Under the pieces are notes generated by a model. That model made no database searches. It saw nothing but the letters and a program-made list of their open reading frames with translations, and was not told where the DNA came from. A stretch of 64,000 nt of DNA from Telopea speciosissima (lineage: Eukaryota > Streptophyta > Magnoliopsida > Proteales > Proteaceae): assembly GCF_018873765.1 (NCBI RefSeq), contig NC_057923.1:7700413-7764412 (forward strand). The letters run 5' to 3'. This document shows positions 34,801 through 49,800 of the stretch, one piece after another. The translations under genes were made by a program, and so were the position numbers. Positions within the stretch are counted from its first letter, which is position 1. Every line of letters starts with the position of its first letter.

Positions 34801-37800
34801 TTTGGAAGGGTTTACAGCCTGCGGCTCTAGAGTTCTTAAATTTTAGGAACCTTACAGCATACACAAATCGTGGATCAGCTTCTGGATTTTATTTCTTTAT
34901 TTTATAATTGCATAGTTGTTTGGACAGGTAGGGAAACCTGATAAGATTTAGTTTTCTATTTTATGTTAATTTACTTTTCCGTGTAGGAAACTCCATCTCA
35001 GCGCACGTAACAGGGAGATTTCCTTCTTTATTTGGTTCCCTTTTTAAAGTCGATTTCCTTACGCTGTCTTTGGTATCATTTATGTTTTTATTTTTCTGAC
35101 ACATTTTCATTTTGCGGGTGTTTGGTATCATTTATGGACCGTGTTTTGATTTAAAATAAATTAGAATAACACAAAAACCATAAAAGGCTCAGGAGCCATT
35201 TATGCATTTTGGCCAAAAATCATTTTTCTCCATTTATGTGCTCAACATTAATGAGCATGTGTTATACCCACTCCAACATAAGGTCAAATTGGTAAAATTA
35301 CAACATTTTTATAAAATTCTTATCTCCTTCATTAGACCCTTCCTCACTTATGTCCCTCGTTATACTGTCTCTCACTTCTCTTCCCTATTCGTTCTAACCC
35401 TAATTTCTTCCTGAAGGAAACGGAAGTCATCTGTTGGTCTCTCTCTGTGTGCGACCTGAAACCTGGTACAATCTCTCTCCCTTTCACTGAATTGTTCTCA
35501 ATCGATTCCATTTCCGTTGGTCTTTCTTTTTCTTTTTTTTTTGTAATGTATGATGAATGTATTCTAACTATATGAAATCTCAGAGATTTGAGATAGCTGA
35601 TCGATGGAGCAAAAGTTTTGTTCCTTTTTTTTTTAAATATTGCAAACTGATATGCTGTGTGTTCAGCGTTGGAGTTTCAACAGTTGCAACCTCTGATATC
35701 AGTGATGGAATACAACCTCTTTCATTGTGTGTTTTTGTGTGCCCAATTGGCCACATTTCTCTTCCGATTATGTTTCCTACAAGGACCTCCACCACGACCA
35801 GTGAGTTGTCTGTTGAGTTAGTGAAGTATTTCAAAAAAATAGGAGGAAATTGGGCTTGGACTTTTATGTTGGAGAAGTTCATTGTTTGTGATTAGTGAAG
35901 GAAAATGTATCCCTCCAAGTCTGGACTGAAATGAAATGTTGTTCACCTCAAGTTGTAGATTGTTGTTTATGCTTCTTACATGACTATGGTCTTAAAGAAA
36001 GTTAGCCTCTACATGGGAAATGTGGATCTATTAATGACGCATGCATGGGGTGGTCCAGTAATGTGGTTTCGCTTAAATCCTGATGTAGTTGGTGCAGCTA
36101 AAATGTCTCTGATTTATTGCTAGGTTGGATGAGGGAGCTATCCACCAAGGTAATTCATCAGTGATTACTATTGATGGTGGTAATGCTTACTCAGTGCTTA
36201 TGTGAGTTTTGAGGCCTAGCATTAGTATATTCTAAAATGAATATTCATTAAACTGACGGTTTTGTTTATGAAGGAATTCTGATCATGCAAGTGGGACTTT
36301 GAATAGTTTGAGGGGAGTCATTACTCGCAGATTCTGGTCTCATTGCACCCATGCTGGACATAAAAAAGTTTGAGCCTTGGGTTCTAGACACAGCATTGCC
36401 ATTTGGGGTTCTATTATCTGCTCCGCAAATACTTTTGGGCGTTTGAGTGAGGATGTTTCCAACTCCTAGTGGTACTTTATGTGGATAAATTTCGAAAGAA
36501 GGTGTTTGTGATTAGGATTGATGGAATCAACATCCGTTCATGTGCCTCCCTTTGTTTCTTGTTTCAAGCGCAGTTAGATCTCCTTAATATCCCCACCCTA
36601 TTACAGTCCAATAGTTGGGACAAATTTGAAGGACAAGATGTGTGTTTCGAAAGAACAGAGCTATTGTGGTTCTTCCATCTTTTTCTGGATTTTGAGTGAA
36701 ATTGTTTGTTAATTTCTGTATATTGAACTTGGGTGACTGCTGATTTGGTGATACTGTTACTTAATGGTGATTGCACAGGTGAATGTGGTTGAACACACAT
36801 TGCATTGGAGCAGTAGATGGAACACACATGAGTACATCAATTCCAGTTGCAAAACAAGTACCATATAGATCTGGTAGAAAAAATGAAGTTTGTCAAGTTA
36901 CCCAAAATGTATGTGCTTCACCTTCCTTTGGACTGGTTGGGAGGGAACAGCACATGACAATCAAATATTATGGGAAGCCATCAACGCTCCTTGTCTGAAT
37001 TTTCCCCATCCGCCACCAGGTAATGTTTCATATTTTAATTTTTGTAGTCGTTATTAATTTTTTTTTTAGATTTTGATTACCCTGTTGAAATTCTACTTGT
37101 TAATCTTAATTTTGTAGGAAAGTACTATCTTGTTGATTCTGGATATACACATACGCCTGGTTATATGGCTCCTTTCAAGAAATGTTCAATATCATCAACA
37201 AGATTTTAGGCGTAGACGACCACAAGGAGCAGAGGAACTATTTAACTTTACACATTCGTCATTAAGAACTGCTATTGAGAGATCATTTGGTGTCTTGAAG
37301 ATGCATTTCCCTATTTTAAAGATGATGCCCCCATATAGTTTCAAGACACTAGTTTTGATTGCGATTGCTTGTGTAACTATACACCACTTTATTAGAAATC
37401 AAGTGGCATCAGATTGGCTTTTAAAAAAGCAGAGGGGAGAGTTTGATAATGAACGGCAAGACAGTGACGATGATGAGGTAGTGAACATTGCAAATGCAGT
37501 AGGTGGTACACAGCAACAACAATGGGAAGAATATCGAACACAAATTGCAGATCAGATTAAGGAAGCCGATCAGGATTGATGATGAACATATGAGTCTATT
37601 GTGTTTTTTATTTTTCATGTAACTATTTGGTATGGTTTTATTAAATGTTGTTGAGGGACTTGTGTTTTTAATTTTCCATGCACTGTTTGGTATAACTTTA
37701 TTAAAGACTATTATGGGGTGTGGGTGTGGAAGTCAGAGATCTCCGTTTTTTTTATTAGTAGGGTGTGAGTGTGGAAGTGGCCGAATTCTGCTTTTTTTCC

Positions 37801-40800
37801 TTTCTTCGAGTAAAGATCTATTGTTGTCGCAGATCCAAAAGATATAATATATAATGGGAAAAAAACTCATTAAAGAATAAAACAATGACTAATTGCCTGA
37901 CTGATTGAGTTAGAAATATGAAATTCATCCACCTGATGGAAGGAAAATGAAACTTAAGAAAGCCATATAGCTAGAATCTTACATCATGAAGGATGCCTTT
38001 TGTAGTGACGTCAAATGCCCCAGCTGTCCCATTGGTAGCATTAATCCAATCAATAATCCTCTGCCGGTGTGCATCTTGATTGTGAGCCAATTCACCATAC
38101 TTATAACTGAGAGAATCCCAGTATTCACCGACTGCAAAGTAGGGTCCACTCGCTTCCAAGTAATCCTTTACGTAACCACCCCAGAATCCTCGAACAAAAT
38201 CAAGCCTCCACCCGTCATACCCAATCTCTTTCCTGCATTCAAATGTTAGTAGCAAGCATACTGCAATCATTTTTAGTACAAGCACCTAGGAAAGGAAACA
38301 TAAAGAAAACCATGGAACATAAAGTACAAGCAGATTAATAGGATGAAGAGGAGTTTCCCTCTTGAATCTAAGAATTGCATATAAGATTACAACAGGATAA
38401 AAATGGTGTTAGCTATATGGCCAGAATACCGTGGGGGTATTCTGGTCCTCTTTCTTTTGTTATTTTATTTATTTCGTACATGTGGTTTAGTCCCACATTG
38501 CTAATGTACAATTGTTTCATTGTTCATTATGATTATAAATAAATATGTGCTTGGGATGACTAAATCATCTAAGCATTCATTCTCTAATCCTATTCTGTTA
38601 ACATGGTATCAGAGCATATTCGAATTAGGGACCCCCCCTTCTCTTCCTTTCTCGATTTCAGCCTCCTCCCCTCTCATTCGCAAGTTTTTTTTCTTCTCCT
38701 TTCCCCTTGTTCTTCATTCACCCCTATTAGGGCAGCACTGATGAGGTGATCAATAGATCCAGTGGCTGCCCTCCATTACCTTATTCTATGATCAAGTTAT
38801 TGATCGATAGGGACAATTTCAGCTCCAGTTGCTGCCTGCGATATTTGAAGATTCTGTTTTTATGGACTGCTCTCACTCCCTTCCAAGGAAGCAATCTACA
38901 TCATTGAAGACTCAAGAACTGCAGCAGTATTTACTATTCTGGATTAGTTCCTATCTCCACCTAGTTTGAAGACATCCTAGATCGATTATTCTTCCACCAA
39001 ATCAGGGTTTTTTCAAAACCCTGAGCATTATCGATCTAGGGTTTGCAGGTTCTTGTTGCGGCTGATATTTGGCAGAGAGATTCAGCATTACCAGAGCACC
39101 ACTCGATCCTAGTTTCAGCTCCATCTGCTCAGATTTTGCTCTTCTTCTTCCCTACATCGACCTCATCAATTTCAAGGTTTTTTCCAAAACCCTGTAAACA
39201 TCGATCTAAGGGATTTACTTGGCTACTGTTGCTGATTTTTGGAGACCATTGTTCTACCACTACCAGCAGGCTCTCCTCCAATTTTCAGCCCTTAACTTGG
39301 AGGATTTCTTGGATTTTTCTTCACCACAGCCCCCTTCTGCGATTTGGGCTTCTCTACTGTCTTCATGGGTGACTCTGTGGATTCCACTGCTATTTCTGTT
39401 GGTGATGGAACCAGCAAGCCAGATTATCACACTTTTTCTCCAAATCCAATCAAGTTGGATGGCAGTAATTAATTGCTTTGGTCTAGGTTTGCATCCTTTG
39501 CCATTGCTGGCCGTGGCCTTACTGGTCATATTAGGGGCACTACTGTTATGCCCACTGAGGTTGGAGCTGCTCAAGACAAGTGGCTTGCCAACAATGGACT
39601 TCTTATGTCCTACCTAATTGGTTCTATGATTACAGATCTGCAGCACAATTTTCTTCTCCTTGACACAGCCTCGGAAATTTGGGCTGCTTGCAAGGAAACT
39701 TACGGACAGCTTGGCAATGATGCCCAGGTTTATGAACTCAAGAAGAAGGTCCTTCACACTACTCAGGGGAGTTGACAGTCTCCAAGTACTATGCTACTTT
39801 ACGCAGCCTTTGGCAGCAACTGGACCACTTTTCTGACTTTCACCCAAGTACAGCTACTGATATTACTTCTTACAAACAACATATGGACAAGATCAGTGTC
39901 TATGATTTTTTGGCAGGTTTGAATGTCGAGTATGATTAGATTCGGGTTCAGGTGTTGGGTCATAAGCCATTTCCCACACTTGAACAGTCCTATGCCCTGG
40001 TCTCCTCTGAAGAAAACCGTAGGGCCGCCATGTTACACCCTCTTATTACTGACAGATCGGCACTCCAGGCTGCTGCCCCTGCCACTCCTGCACCTAGTAG
40101 CACTGCTTCTCTTGGTGATTCTACTACTAGGTCTGTTGTTTGTGAGTACTGTCACAAACCTTACCACACCAAGGAGAAGTGCTGGAAACTTCATGGGAAA
40201 CCGGCTGACTTTGAAGCTAAAAGGGCTGCCAAGACTAAGACAAAGACTAAGACCAAGGCCCATTAGAATGAGACTGTTATTGCGGCCCCTACTACTGACT
40301 CTGGTCTATCCCAGGATGATCTACAGGCACTCCTTCGTATGCTGAGGTCTTCCACTGCTGCTGCCTCTACTACATCAGCTACTGCCAATTCTTCTGCTAC
40401 TTCAGGTTCCCACTTTGCCCGGTTAGGTATTCCATTTGGGGGTCATTGTGCTTCTGTAACTTCACATCCTTGGATCATAGATTCTGGGGCGCTACAGATC
40501 ATATGACCGGTTCCTCTGGCTTGTTTCATAGATATTCTCCCACTTCTGGGAAAGACAAGGTCAAGGTAGCTGATGGTTCCCTTTCTTCTATATCTGGAAA
40601 AGGAATCATCAACTACACTTCCTCTTTTCCATTAACTTCTGTTTTGCATATTCCTAATTTTACTACTAACCTTCTTTCCATTAGTAGTATTACTCGTGAT
40701 CTTAACTGCAAAGTCACTTTCTTTCCTTCTCATTGTGTGTTTCAGGATCTGGACTCTGGGAGGACGATTGGATTGGGTAAAGTGCACGGTGGGCTGTACC

Positions 40801-43800
40801 TGCTTGATGATGGTCGCTTCTCTCCACCACCATTGCCTTCTCCACTACACCAGAACTCCATGGTCTCTTCTGAACTCTACCAATGGCACTCTAGGTTAGG
40901 TCACCCCCCTTTAGGAATTTTAGCACATTTATTTCCTAGTTTGGTCATCCTTCGTACTAAGGATGACTTTTTTTGTGAGGCATGTGTTCTGGCCAAACAG
41001 ACACGTTCAAATTATCCTATTTTAAATAAAAGGAGTTCTTCTTGCTTTCAATTAGTGCACTCTGATGTTTGGGGCCCTAATCGTAAACCCTCTATTTCTG
41101 GTCATCGGTGGTTTGTCTCTTTCATTGATTGTCATTCTAGGCACACATGGGTGTATCTTTTGCACACAAAAAATCAGGTTTTTTCATGTTTTCAGCACTT
41201 TCATAAAATGGTCCAAACTCAATTTCAGGCTACTCTCAAAATATTGAGAAGTGATAATGGGACAGAGTATAAAGAATCACAATTTAAAAAATATTTGGCT
41301 GACCATGGAATCATTCATCAAACTAGTTGTGTTGATACCCCTGCCCAGAATGGTGTGGCAAAAAGGAAAAACCGCCACTTGCTAGAAATGGCCAGAGCTT
41401 TGATGTTTGCGAAAAATGTCCCATCTCAATATTGGGGGGATGCGGTTCTTACGACGGCCTATCTCATCAATAGGCTGCCCTCTAGGGTACTTAACTCCCG
41501 TAGCCCCTCTGATATTTTGATTGGTAATTCCTCCTTTATTGTGTCTCCCAAGGTGTTTGGTTGTATGTGTTATGCTAGAGATACCAAATCTCCAGGCAAA
41601 CTTGAACCTCGAGGGCTCCGTTGTATTTTCTTGGGTTATTCTCCAACCCAGAAAGGCTATAAATGCTACCATCCCCCTTCCCACCGTACCGTGATTAGTA
41701 TGGATGTTATTATCCATGAGTCCCTTTCTTATTATTCTTTGCCACCTCTTCAGGGGGAGAGTGTTGGTGAAGATGTGGCTTTCGAAATTCCTTTACCTGA
41801 GGTGCCTTTGGCTGCTGCCCAGCCATCTTTACCACCCTCGGCTGCTGTCCAGCCCCTTTTACCACCCACGGCTACTACCCATCCCTTTTTGGATGCTGCC
41901 TATCCTACTTTGGAGACTGCCCAACAACCTCTGGCTGTTCCTCCCTCACCTGGGAATCCTTTACAAGGGGAGACCATAGAAAATAGTGTTGTTAATATTC
42001 CTATTCAGGGGGAGCTGACTCCAGTCCAGAGAACTATTGGTGAATTTCAGAAGAGAATTGACAACTCCAACATGATCACCTATACAAGGGGCAGATCCAC
42101 CAGAGGGCAGTTGCATCCCACTGTAGCACCAGTACCCATCCAATTGCCGGCTCCAGACACAGATCCTACATCTCCTGGTAATCCATCTCCTTCCGACCTA
42201 CCTATTGCACTTCGCAAAGCTACTAGGACTTGCACTTTACATCCCATATCTCATTTTGTTTCTTATAACTCTCTTTCTCCCTCTTTTCGTGCATTTGTAT
42301 CTTCTCTTTCCTCTATCTCGATTCCTAGAAATTGCCAAATGGAAAGTGGAAGGCAGCAATGTTGGAAGAAATGAGGGTACTACACAAAAATAATATGTGG
42401 GATCTTGTGGCTCTTCCTCCAGGGAAAAAACCAGTGGGATGTAGATGGGTCTTCATGGTTAAACAAAAAGCTGATGGCTCGGTGGATAGGTATAAGGCAC
42501 GTTTGGTTGCAAAGGGGTTCACTCAAACTTATGGAGTTGACTATCAGGAGACCTTTGCACCAGTGGCAAAGCTCAACACCGTCAGGGTGTTATTATCTTG
42601 TGCTGCGAATCGTGGGTGGGATCTTCAGCAGTTAGATGTCAAAAATGCCTTCCTCCATGGAGAGCTTGAGGAGGAGGTATATATGGACATTTTACCAAGT
42701 TTTTCTGATGACAGGACTAAGGGCAGGGTTTGTAAATTGAAGCTTGCCCTTTATGGTTTGAAGCAGTCACTTAGGGCCTGGTTTGGCAGATTACATAAGG
42801 CTATGATTTTAGCAGGTTACAAGCAAAGCAATGCTGATCACACTTTGTTTATCAGACGGCTTGGTAACAAGGTTACTCTTCTCATAGTCTATGTGGATGA
42901 TATTGTGGTCACGGGTAATGATGATGCTGTAATCAGGGATTTGAAAATTCTTCTTGGCCGTGAGTTTGAGGTCAAAGATCTTGGTCCCCTAAAATATTTT
43001 CTAGGGATAGAAGTTGCTCGATCTTCAAAGGGCATCTTTCTTTCTCAAAGAAAATATGTCCTTGATCTATTGACTGAGACCGGGCTACTTGGCTGTCATC
43101 CTTCAGATACTCCTATGGAAGCTACTACAAAACTTAGGGAGAAAGAGGGTAAGCCTGTTGACAAGGGTGCTTATCAGCGGTTAGTAGGCAAACTAATCTA
43201 CCTTTCTCACACACGCCCTGACATTGCAGTTGCTGTAAGTTTGGTGAGTCAGTTCATGCATGATCCCTATTCCTCTCATTTGGATGCAGTCCATCGTATT
43301 TTGAGGTATTTGAAGTCTGCTCCAGGAAAAGGAATCCTTCTATCTCCCAATGGTCACTTGAAGATTGAAGCCTATATTGATGTCGATTGGGCTGGTTCTC
43401 CTGACAGGAAATCTATCTCTGGCTATTGTTCCTTTGTGGGTGGGAACCTTGTCACATGGCGTAGCAAAAAGCAGAATGTTGTGGCAAGGTCTAGTGCTGA
43501 AGCCGAGTTCCGCGCAATGGCAAAAGGAATTTGTGAACTTCTGTGGCTCAAAGGATTATTGCAGGATATTGGTGTTGTTGTCCATCTTCCTATGATGCTT
43601 TATTGTTACAATAAAGCCGCCATTAGCATTGCTCATAACCCTGTCCAACATGATCGTACTAAACACGTGGAGGTTGACCGTCATTTCATCAAGGAGAAGG
43701 TTGAAGCCGGCCTCATTTGTGTTCCCTTTGTGAAGTCTACTGATCAACTGGCTTATGTGTTCACTAAGGGGCTAAGTAGCAAGCTGTTTCATCCTATCTT

Positions 43801-46800
43801 AGTCAAGTTGGGCATGCATGATATATATGCACCAACTTGAGGGGGAGTGTTAGCTATATGGCCAGAATACCGTGGGGGTATTCTGGTCCTCTTTTTTTTG
43901 TTATTTTATTTATTTCGTACGTGTGGTTTAGTCCCACATTGCTAATGTACAGTTGTTTCATTCTTCATTATGATTATAAATAAAGATGTGCTTGGGATGA
44001 CTAAATCATCTAAGCATTCATTCTCTAATCCTATTCTGTTAACAAATGGTGAAGTTGCATTTTTCTCTATTGAGCTTGTTACGAAATCAGATAATACAAC
44101 CAGAATCCATGAAGAAGAAGACAACGAAAAGGAGGAAGAAAAGCGGAGAGAGAAGGGAAAAGAGCTCACGGGTTAAGCGTATCTGACCAACTGTGGGCAT
44201 TAACATGCATTAATAATAACCCTAATCTATTACAACAACATTAATACCCATACTCAATCACTTAAATATATATATATTTTTTTGGATGAATACAATCACT
44301 TAACTTAAACACCACCACACTTTCTAAACAACACCATGACTCATAAGCATACAACTAAACACTACCACAAATTATAAATGTCACCACTAACAATATTTTG
44401 GACAGTAGAATTTTATTTCTTCTATATGGTTTATTAAGGTGTAGCAGTATTGTGTAGTTTCCTGGAGATCACAAATAGATCAAAACAACAAAAGAGTTGT
44501 TCTATACAATTCCAAAAAGTTCACATACACAGCCACCAAAGGGGGGTTATTAAATGAAGGGGGAAAGATTTGATTGTAGATTCCAGCCATGGTTTGAGAA
44601 ACAAGGTAGAGTCAAGTCGAAGATCACCATGTTTCAGGTGGCTAGGTGATGGATAGATGTGTCCCAACTCCTAAACAGTCCTGGTCCAACCTATCTAACT
44701 TCAGTTTTTACAAATCCAAACAATAATATTGATATAAAAAAGTTAGAGTTTCCTTAGGAGCGCCATAGCGGTGGAGAGAGCCTTCTCTCCTCGGCCCACC
44801 CTTTTCTGCCATGTGGCATGATCGGATGGGGCCCAAATTTTGTTGACAGATGACCCTAAGGTCCCCTGAAGACACGTCAAGTTTTGAACTAAAAAGAGTT
44901 TCCAAGTGGCGAAATGAAGCACTGAAAAATTAGGACTACCAAACAGGTGGGTGGGACTACAAGTGGGATGTAGTAATATCATGTTGTGTTAGATGTGTTG
45001 GATTATAAAGTGAGAAGTACTGGATCAGTCCCCTACTTAAATAGGTTCCCAATTTGAAAACTTTATCCCATTTCTTATTTATTATATATCTTATTGGATT
45101 TATGGAAAACCCTACAATTATCCCCACAACACTATTTTCCGTCAAACAAACAGGGCCTAAGTGACCAGATTGGTAGGGTAACTTTTTCCCTGCTAATCGA
45201 TCGCTTCTCTTTCTTTCTTTTCTCTGTTCTGACATTCAGATTACAGATCCAAATCCTTATCATATTCTAAGATATTGCATGATAAGATTGCGTTCTAATC
45301 AGATATCCAAATCCTTATCATTTTCAAATTCAGACCATATGTAAACAATCAATCGGATGGGATTGGATTGGCTCATTTGCTAATTGGATTTGGAATGTAT
45401 CAGGTGTGATCCGCCTCAAATTTGATTCATTGACAGCCGTACAGGCTGACATGAGTTGTGGGATATAAGCAAGAAATCTACGAAGGAGCAGTAGCTTAAT
45501 GGGCAAAGGAGGGATTTGAATCATTTGATCAGATGCCAAATTTGACATAAACCTCTCCTTCTATAAAGTTTTAAAAACTTAAATCATTTCCTTTACAAAT
45601 TTTGTACTATTCGTCTCACTATAATAATATTAGATTCTACCTTTTGTTGTGAAAAAAGTTTTTTTTTTTTTTTTGGGTGAAAAGGCGGGTCCAGAATTGA
45701 ATTAATGAGGAGAAATCCAAAGAATGGTAATCAAACATAGAGAAGGGAACCGTGATCACTTTGACCCCATTCTGGCACATCAAGATCCACAGCACATAAA
45801 GGGAGCATCATCATTTCTTCATTACAAATGCATGAAAGTAGGTTCCTGTTAATTTTTACACATAATATTATATATATGAAGTTTCTGATAAGGAAACTTT
45901 GGAGATGCTTTGAGATGTTATGATGCTTGATAGGTTGTCTAGTATTTCCTGCTCTGTTGGCTTATCTGTCATGCAGCAATATCTGTTTATGCTCAAAGCC
46001 TCAAACTAAGATGATGTTATCCACATCATCTTCTAGTCATGGATTAATTTTCTGCTCTATCTAGCTTTCCTATGTATCAATTTAATGCTTTGAGAATTGT
46101 TTCAGTCAAGCCTGTTTGAAGAACAGGGATATCAGAAAAGACAACGAAAAGTGAGCACGACAGCTCTAAGGTTGAGTCAACCATATTTGACATGTGTCAT
46201 TATGTGTCATATTTAGGTAATTCCCCAGCAATCAGATGTTCAGAATAACCGTTATAGGTCAACATGGCAAAAATTGATGACAAAGCCAGGAAAGCTTCTG
46301 GCTGTGCTGGAGCCCATGTCCCTTTTATCTCTTCTTTTTTTTTTTTTTCAATATTTTACCTTTTCTGCATTTTAATTAATTTTTCCATGATGTCGTGCTA
46401 CTGCAAAAGGTTGATGGCTTGACCAGACGGCCAACTGCTGACCCATGAACTGGCCCTCAACCAGTCAACACACAATCCAGGACTGGAAACAGTCCCTGTT
46501 GTTTTAACACCGTAGATTGAGAAAGAAAAGTAGAAAATAAATATATGGAATATCACAGTGAATTCCACAGAAATGACATAAGAGACTTGGACAAACCTTA
46601 GCCAACAGAGCCACCCTTTCAGATCTTCCCTCACAAAATCTTGTGAATGATCAATATTTGGAGCAGCATGGAAGTTATCCCCACTACTTTTATTGCCCCT
46701 GCCCTGTCAGACAAAAATAAAGGTAATTTATTGATCCCAGAATGCATATGTAAATTAGAGAATATAGAGATATAGTAATATCCTAAATGGGGGGGGGGGA

Positions 46801-49800
46801 AGCAAAAACAAAATTTCCAATTAAGTAAAAGTATTTTCATTTCTGGTCAAAACTGATCCATGCATCCTACTATAAATAGTAAGTAGCAAAAGATATAGGG
46901 ACTCATTCGCATAAGAAGGATCCAATACAGTGTTCCATTCTTAAGGAAGAAATGGACATTAGGTATCATGAACATCTGTGGTATCATGAAAAAGACTAGG
47001 ATACCACATTACTAAACTGCATGAAAAGGATTCTACAATAGCAAATGAACACAAGAAACTCAAAATATACCTAGGACAGAACTTTCTTCAAGACACATCT
47101 AAGCAGACGGACATGGCAAGAATATTCAAAACAAACAATTAGCCATTGAAGTGGTTTATTAAAACTGGTCTCCAATTTCGAAATGCTGAGCATTGAATGC
47201 ATTAGCTAATATCATCTGACTTTTTACAATGAAACACGGATATGTCATAAAAATTTCATACCTGGAAATGTGGATCATCTGCAACGACTGCACGGTCATC
47301 CCAATTTAATTTTCCACCAAAAATATTCCAAACACCATTTTTATTCTGATATTGAGCACAGCGATGATTCAAGACAACATCTCCCAGAACTTTAATGCCA
47401 ACTTCATGGAAACTCTTCACAAGAATCTTTAGTTCTTCCATATTTCCATATCTAATGACAAACAGAAGTCAAAATGAGGGTGCAAACAATGCATTAATAT
47501 CCACATCTTAGCATGGCATGAAAATTTTTCAGTTCCATAGAAACAAAGGGAAATAAGGGAATTACAAGAACCCATGGTCATCTCAATACTTTTGAGTTTC
47601 CAAACAAGATTGTCTACTCAAGCATCACAGATAGTAAGAAGTTTAAATTTGGTGCCGAGGATGCACCATATCGAGGAGTCTTGATGGAGATAAAGCTCCG
47701 ACACAGCAAGAAAGCAGACATCTCAACACACTAGTAGTGTGACAAAAGGAGTCAGAACTTAGAAATCCGATAGAGTACAAATCAAGTAATTTTGATCTCC
47801 ACCTGTAGTCTGTAGAGCAAGGTTCACTAGATAGCAAACACACACACCCAACCCACAAGTAGGAACAATCCATACTGAAGCACAGCTGTATAAACCCTTG
47901 AATAACAATAACAACAGTGGTTGGAGACATAAAACAGTAAGGGTACGATATCAGTACTTTACCCCTAAAGTTTGAAGACAATCCAACGGCTGGATTGGCA
48001 GCCGCAGTAGGCTCACTGTGTATGGCAGCTTGCTGTAAGTTTTAGAAACTATATGTAACACACCAAGACCTAGGGTAGAATGCCCCCAATTTAATAGCAA
48101 CAGTAGGTCTTAGTTACATTATCAATCCCTTAAAATATCTCTCCCAACCAAGGACTAGGACAGAGAGGCTCTTCTGAGATGGAGAAGTAACAGTGTTTTG
48201 ATGGAGTGATGATCGGAATTCCTGGAGCTACGGGTGCTGGTATCCCTATCTCCGAGGAGCTGCTATCTCTGGTGGACTTCCCACCACTTCCTTGTGGGTC
48301 AGGTGCTCATCTGACTGGGCCGGTGGTTGAAAACCAGAGGATTATTGAGGTTTCTGAACTGTGGGTGGAGCTTCCCAGGGACACTGCAAAGGGGGTGAGC
48401 TTCGCTGGAGCAAGTGACAGTATTCAGTCTGTAGTGGATGGGGAGGAGAGTCTCTCTTCCGCTAGGCTTCTTGGTTCCAGTCCTGTCAGCAAGGTGGGAG
48501 AGGCGGGAGCACGGTTTTAGGCCTCGGTTTCGCCCCTGGTTTTGCCAGGCCACAAAACCGAGTTCTGCCAAGATCTCGACAAGTTGGTGTATTTTTCCCT
48601 GTCTTGACTCAGTGGTGGGTTTCGGTGGCCATATGGCCAAGATAAGTCCTGAAACTTGACATCCATCCTATTTTAGATCTTAAGCCTTGTCTTCAAGTGG
48701 ACCACCCAAAGCTCATGTTATTATTGACAGCAGGAGCTGTGCAAACATTGTGTCACAAGACTTTATAATCGAGGGCAACTTACAACAAGTGAAGCACCCA
48801 CAACCTTACAAGGTTTTACTCCTCAATGACAATACTCTTGGAATAAACTAACTGATGTGGGACAAACATGAAGAAAAAGAGGCCAAAACACTGTTCACAT
48901 ATTTTTTTGGTGAATGACTGTTCACGTAAATAGTGTCACAGCCTGTATATTGCCTTGGTGTGAATGCTCCTAGAAGATCCTGTGGGGCCCAAGACCAGAT
49001 CATGTGAAGACTTTTTTAGAAGGATCAATATTGTCTATGTGTGGGGATTTAGGAGTTAGTTTAGTTTCTATTTTAATAGTTATTTTGTTTCTATTTCCTG
49101 TTTTAGTAACTTAGTCAAGTAGGCTTTCTATTTCAGTTAGTTTCTAATTCAGTTTAATACTTGTAAAGCAAGTCTCAGCGATAAAAGAGACTGCTGTTTT
49201 ATTTCCTTCTATTTTTGACTCATCCCCTTGAGTCTAATTATATGTAATAGCCCATAGAGGCTCCCCACGATTTAATGAATAATTGAATGAAGTTTTGAGG
49301 CATCTTTGCACTCAGCTATGGGAGTAAATCCTTGTTTCAACAGCTGGGATAGCTGTGGGTGAGAGACCCAGGGCTGAGAAAGCCCATCCCCCTACCCCCT
49401 TCTTCTTTTATCTTTCTCCTCCTCCCTTCCCTATTCGATCTACACTGCTGCGTTGTTCCTATGACTGCAATTAACCACTGTGAGGGTACACTTTGAAGAC
49501 CAGAACCTAGCCTCTGTCAAACCCTTATCAGTTGCTTCTGTAACACACCTAGAGAAGGCTTAAAGTACCTTGCGGCCTGCTGTTCCTGCTTGGATTCCCC
49601 AGCATCTTCAGGCCTTCATAACTCCTCAACCAACCATCAGAACCTGCTGGGTTTTGGAGAACAAAGTATCTGCACAAGGACCTCCACTTGATCCAAGATT
49701 CAGCCTCTATTGCTGGCTGGATTGTTCTACAGAACTTACCTTCTAATTCTGAGTTTGACCTTCTATTTTTAAGACCAACTCAGATCTGCACTTCTGACCA

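Larger units (their letters stand above)
38407..44044 (+). mobile_element. Ty1/copia LTR retrotransposon, structurally complete but coding-defective (AMY3 intron 9)
   Basis: The LTRs, 38407-38603 and 43848-44044, are both 197 bp, begin TGTTAGC and end TTAACA. I count five differences between them. Perfect 5-bp target duplication AATGG (38402-38406, 44045-44049). The primer site TGGTATCAGAGC is at 38604-38615 and a polypurine tract at 43839-43847. Gag (from about 39365) and pol (to 43840) follow in the copia order: zinc knuckle, protease, integrase, RT, RNase H. The coding region has at least three in-frame stops and three frame changes. The orientation is opposite to AMY3. The low LTR divergence implies a young insertion. 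Confidence 0.96.

Noticed and set aside
35557-35895. 112-codon ORF as an N-terminal part of the Harbinger transposase
   Set aside because: No matching motif and no way to connect it in frame to 36783.
35060-37830. Repeated ttggtatcatttatg as terminal inverted repeats of the Harbinger element
   Set aside because: The copies are direct and no inverted partner exists to the right of the transposase.
48206-48520. 104-codon ORF as a host gene
   Set aside because: It lies in an AMY3 intron beside a retropepsin fragment; more likely retroelement debris.
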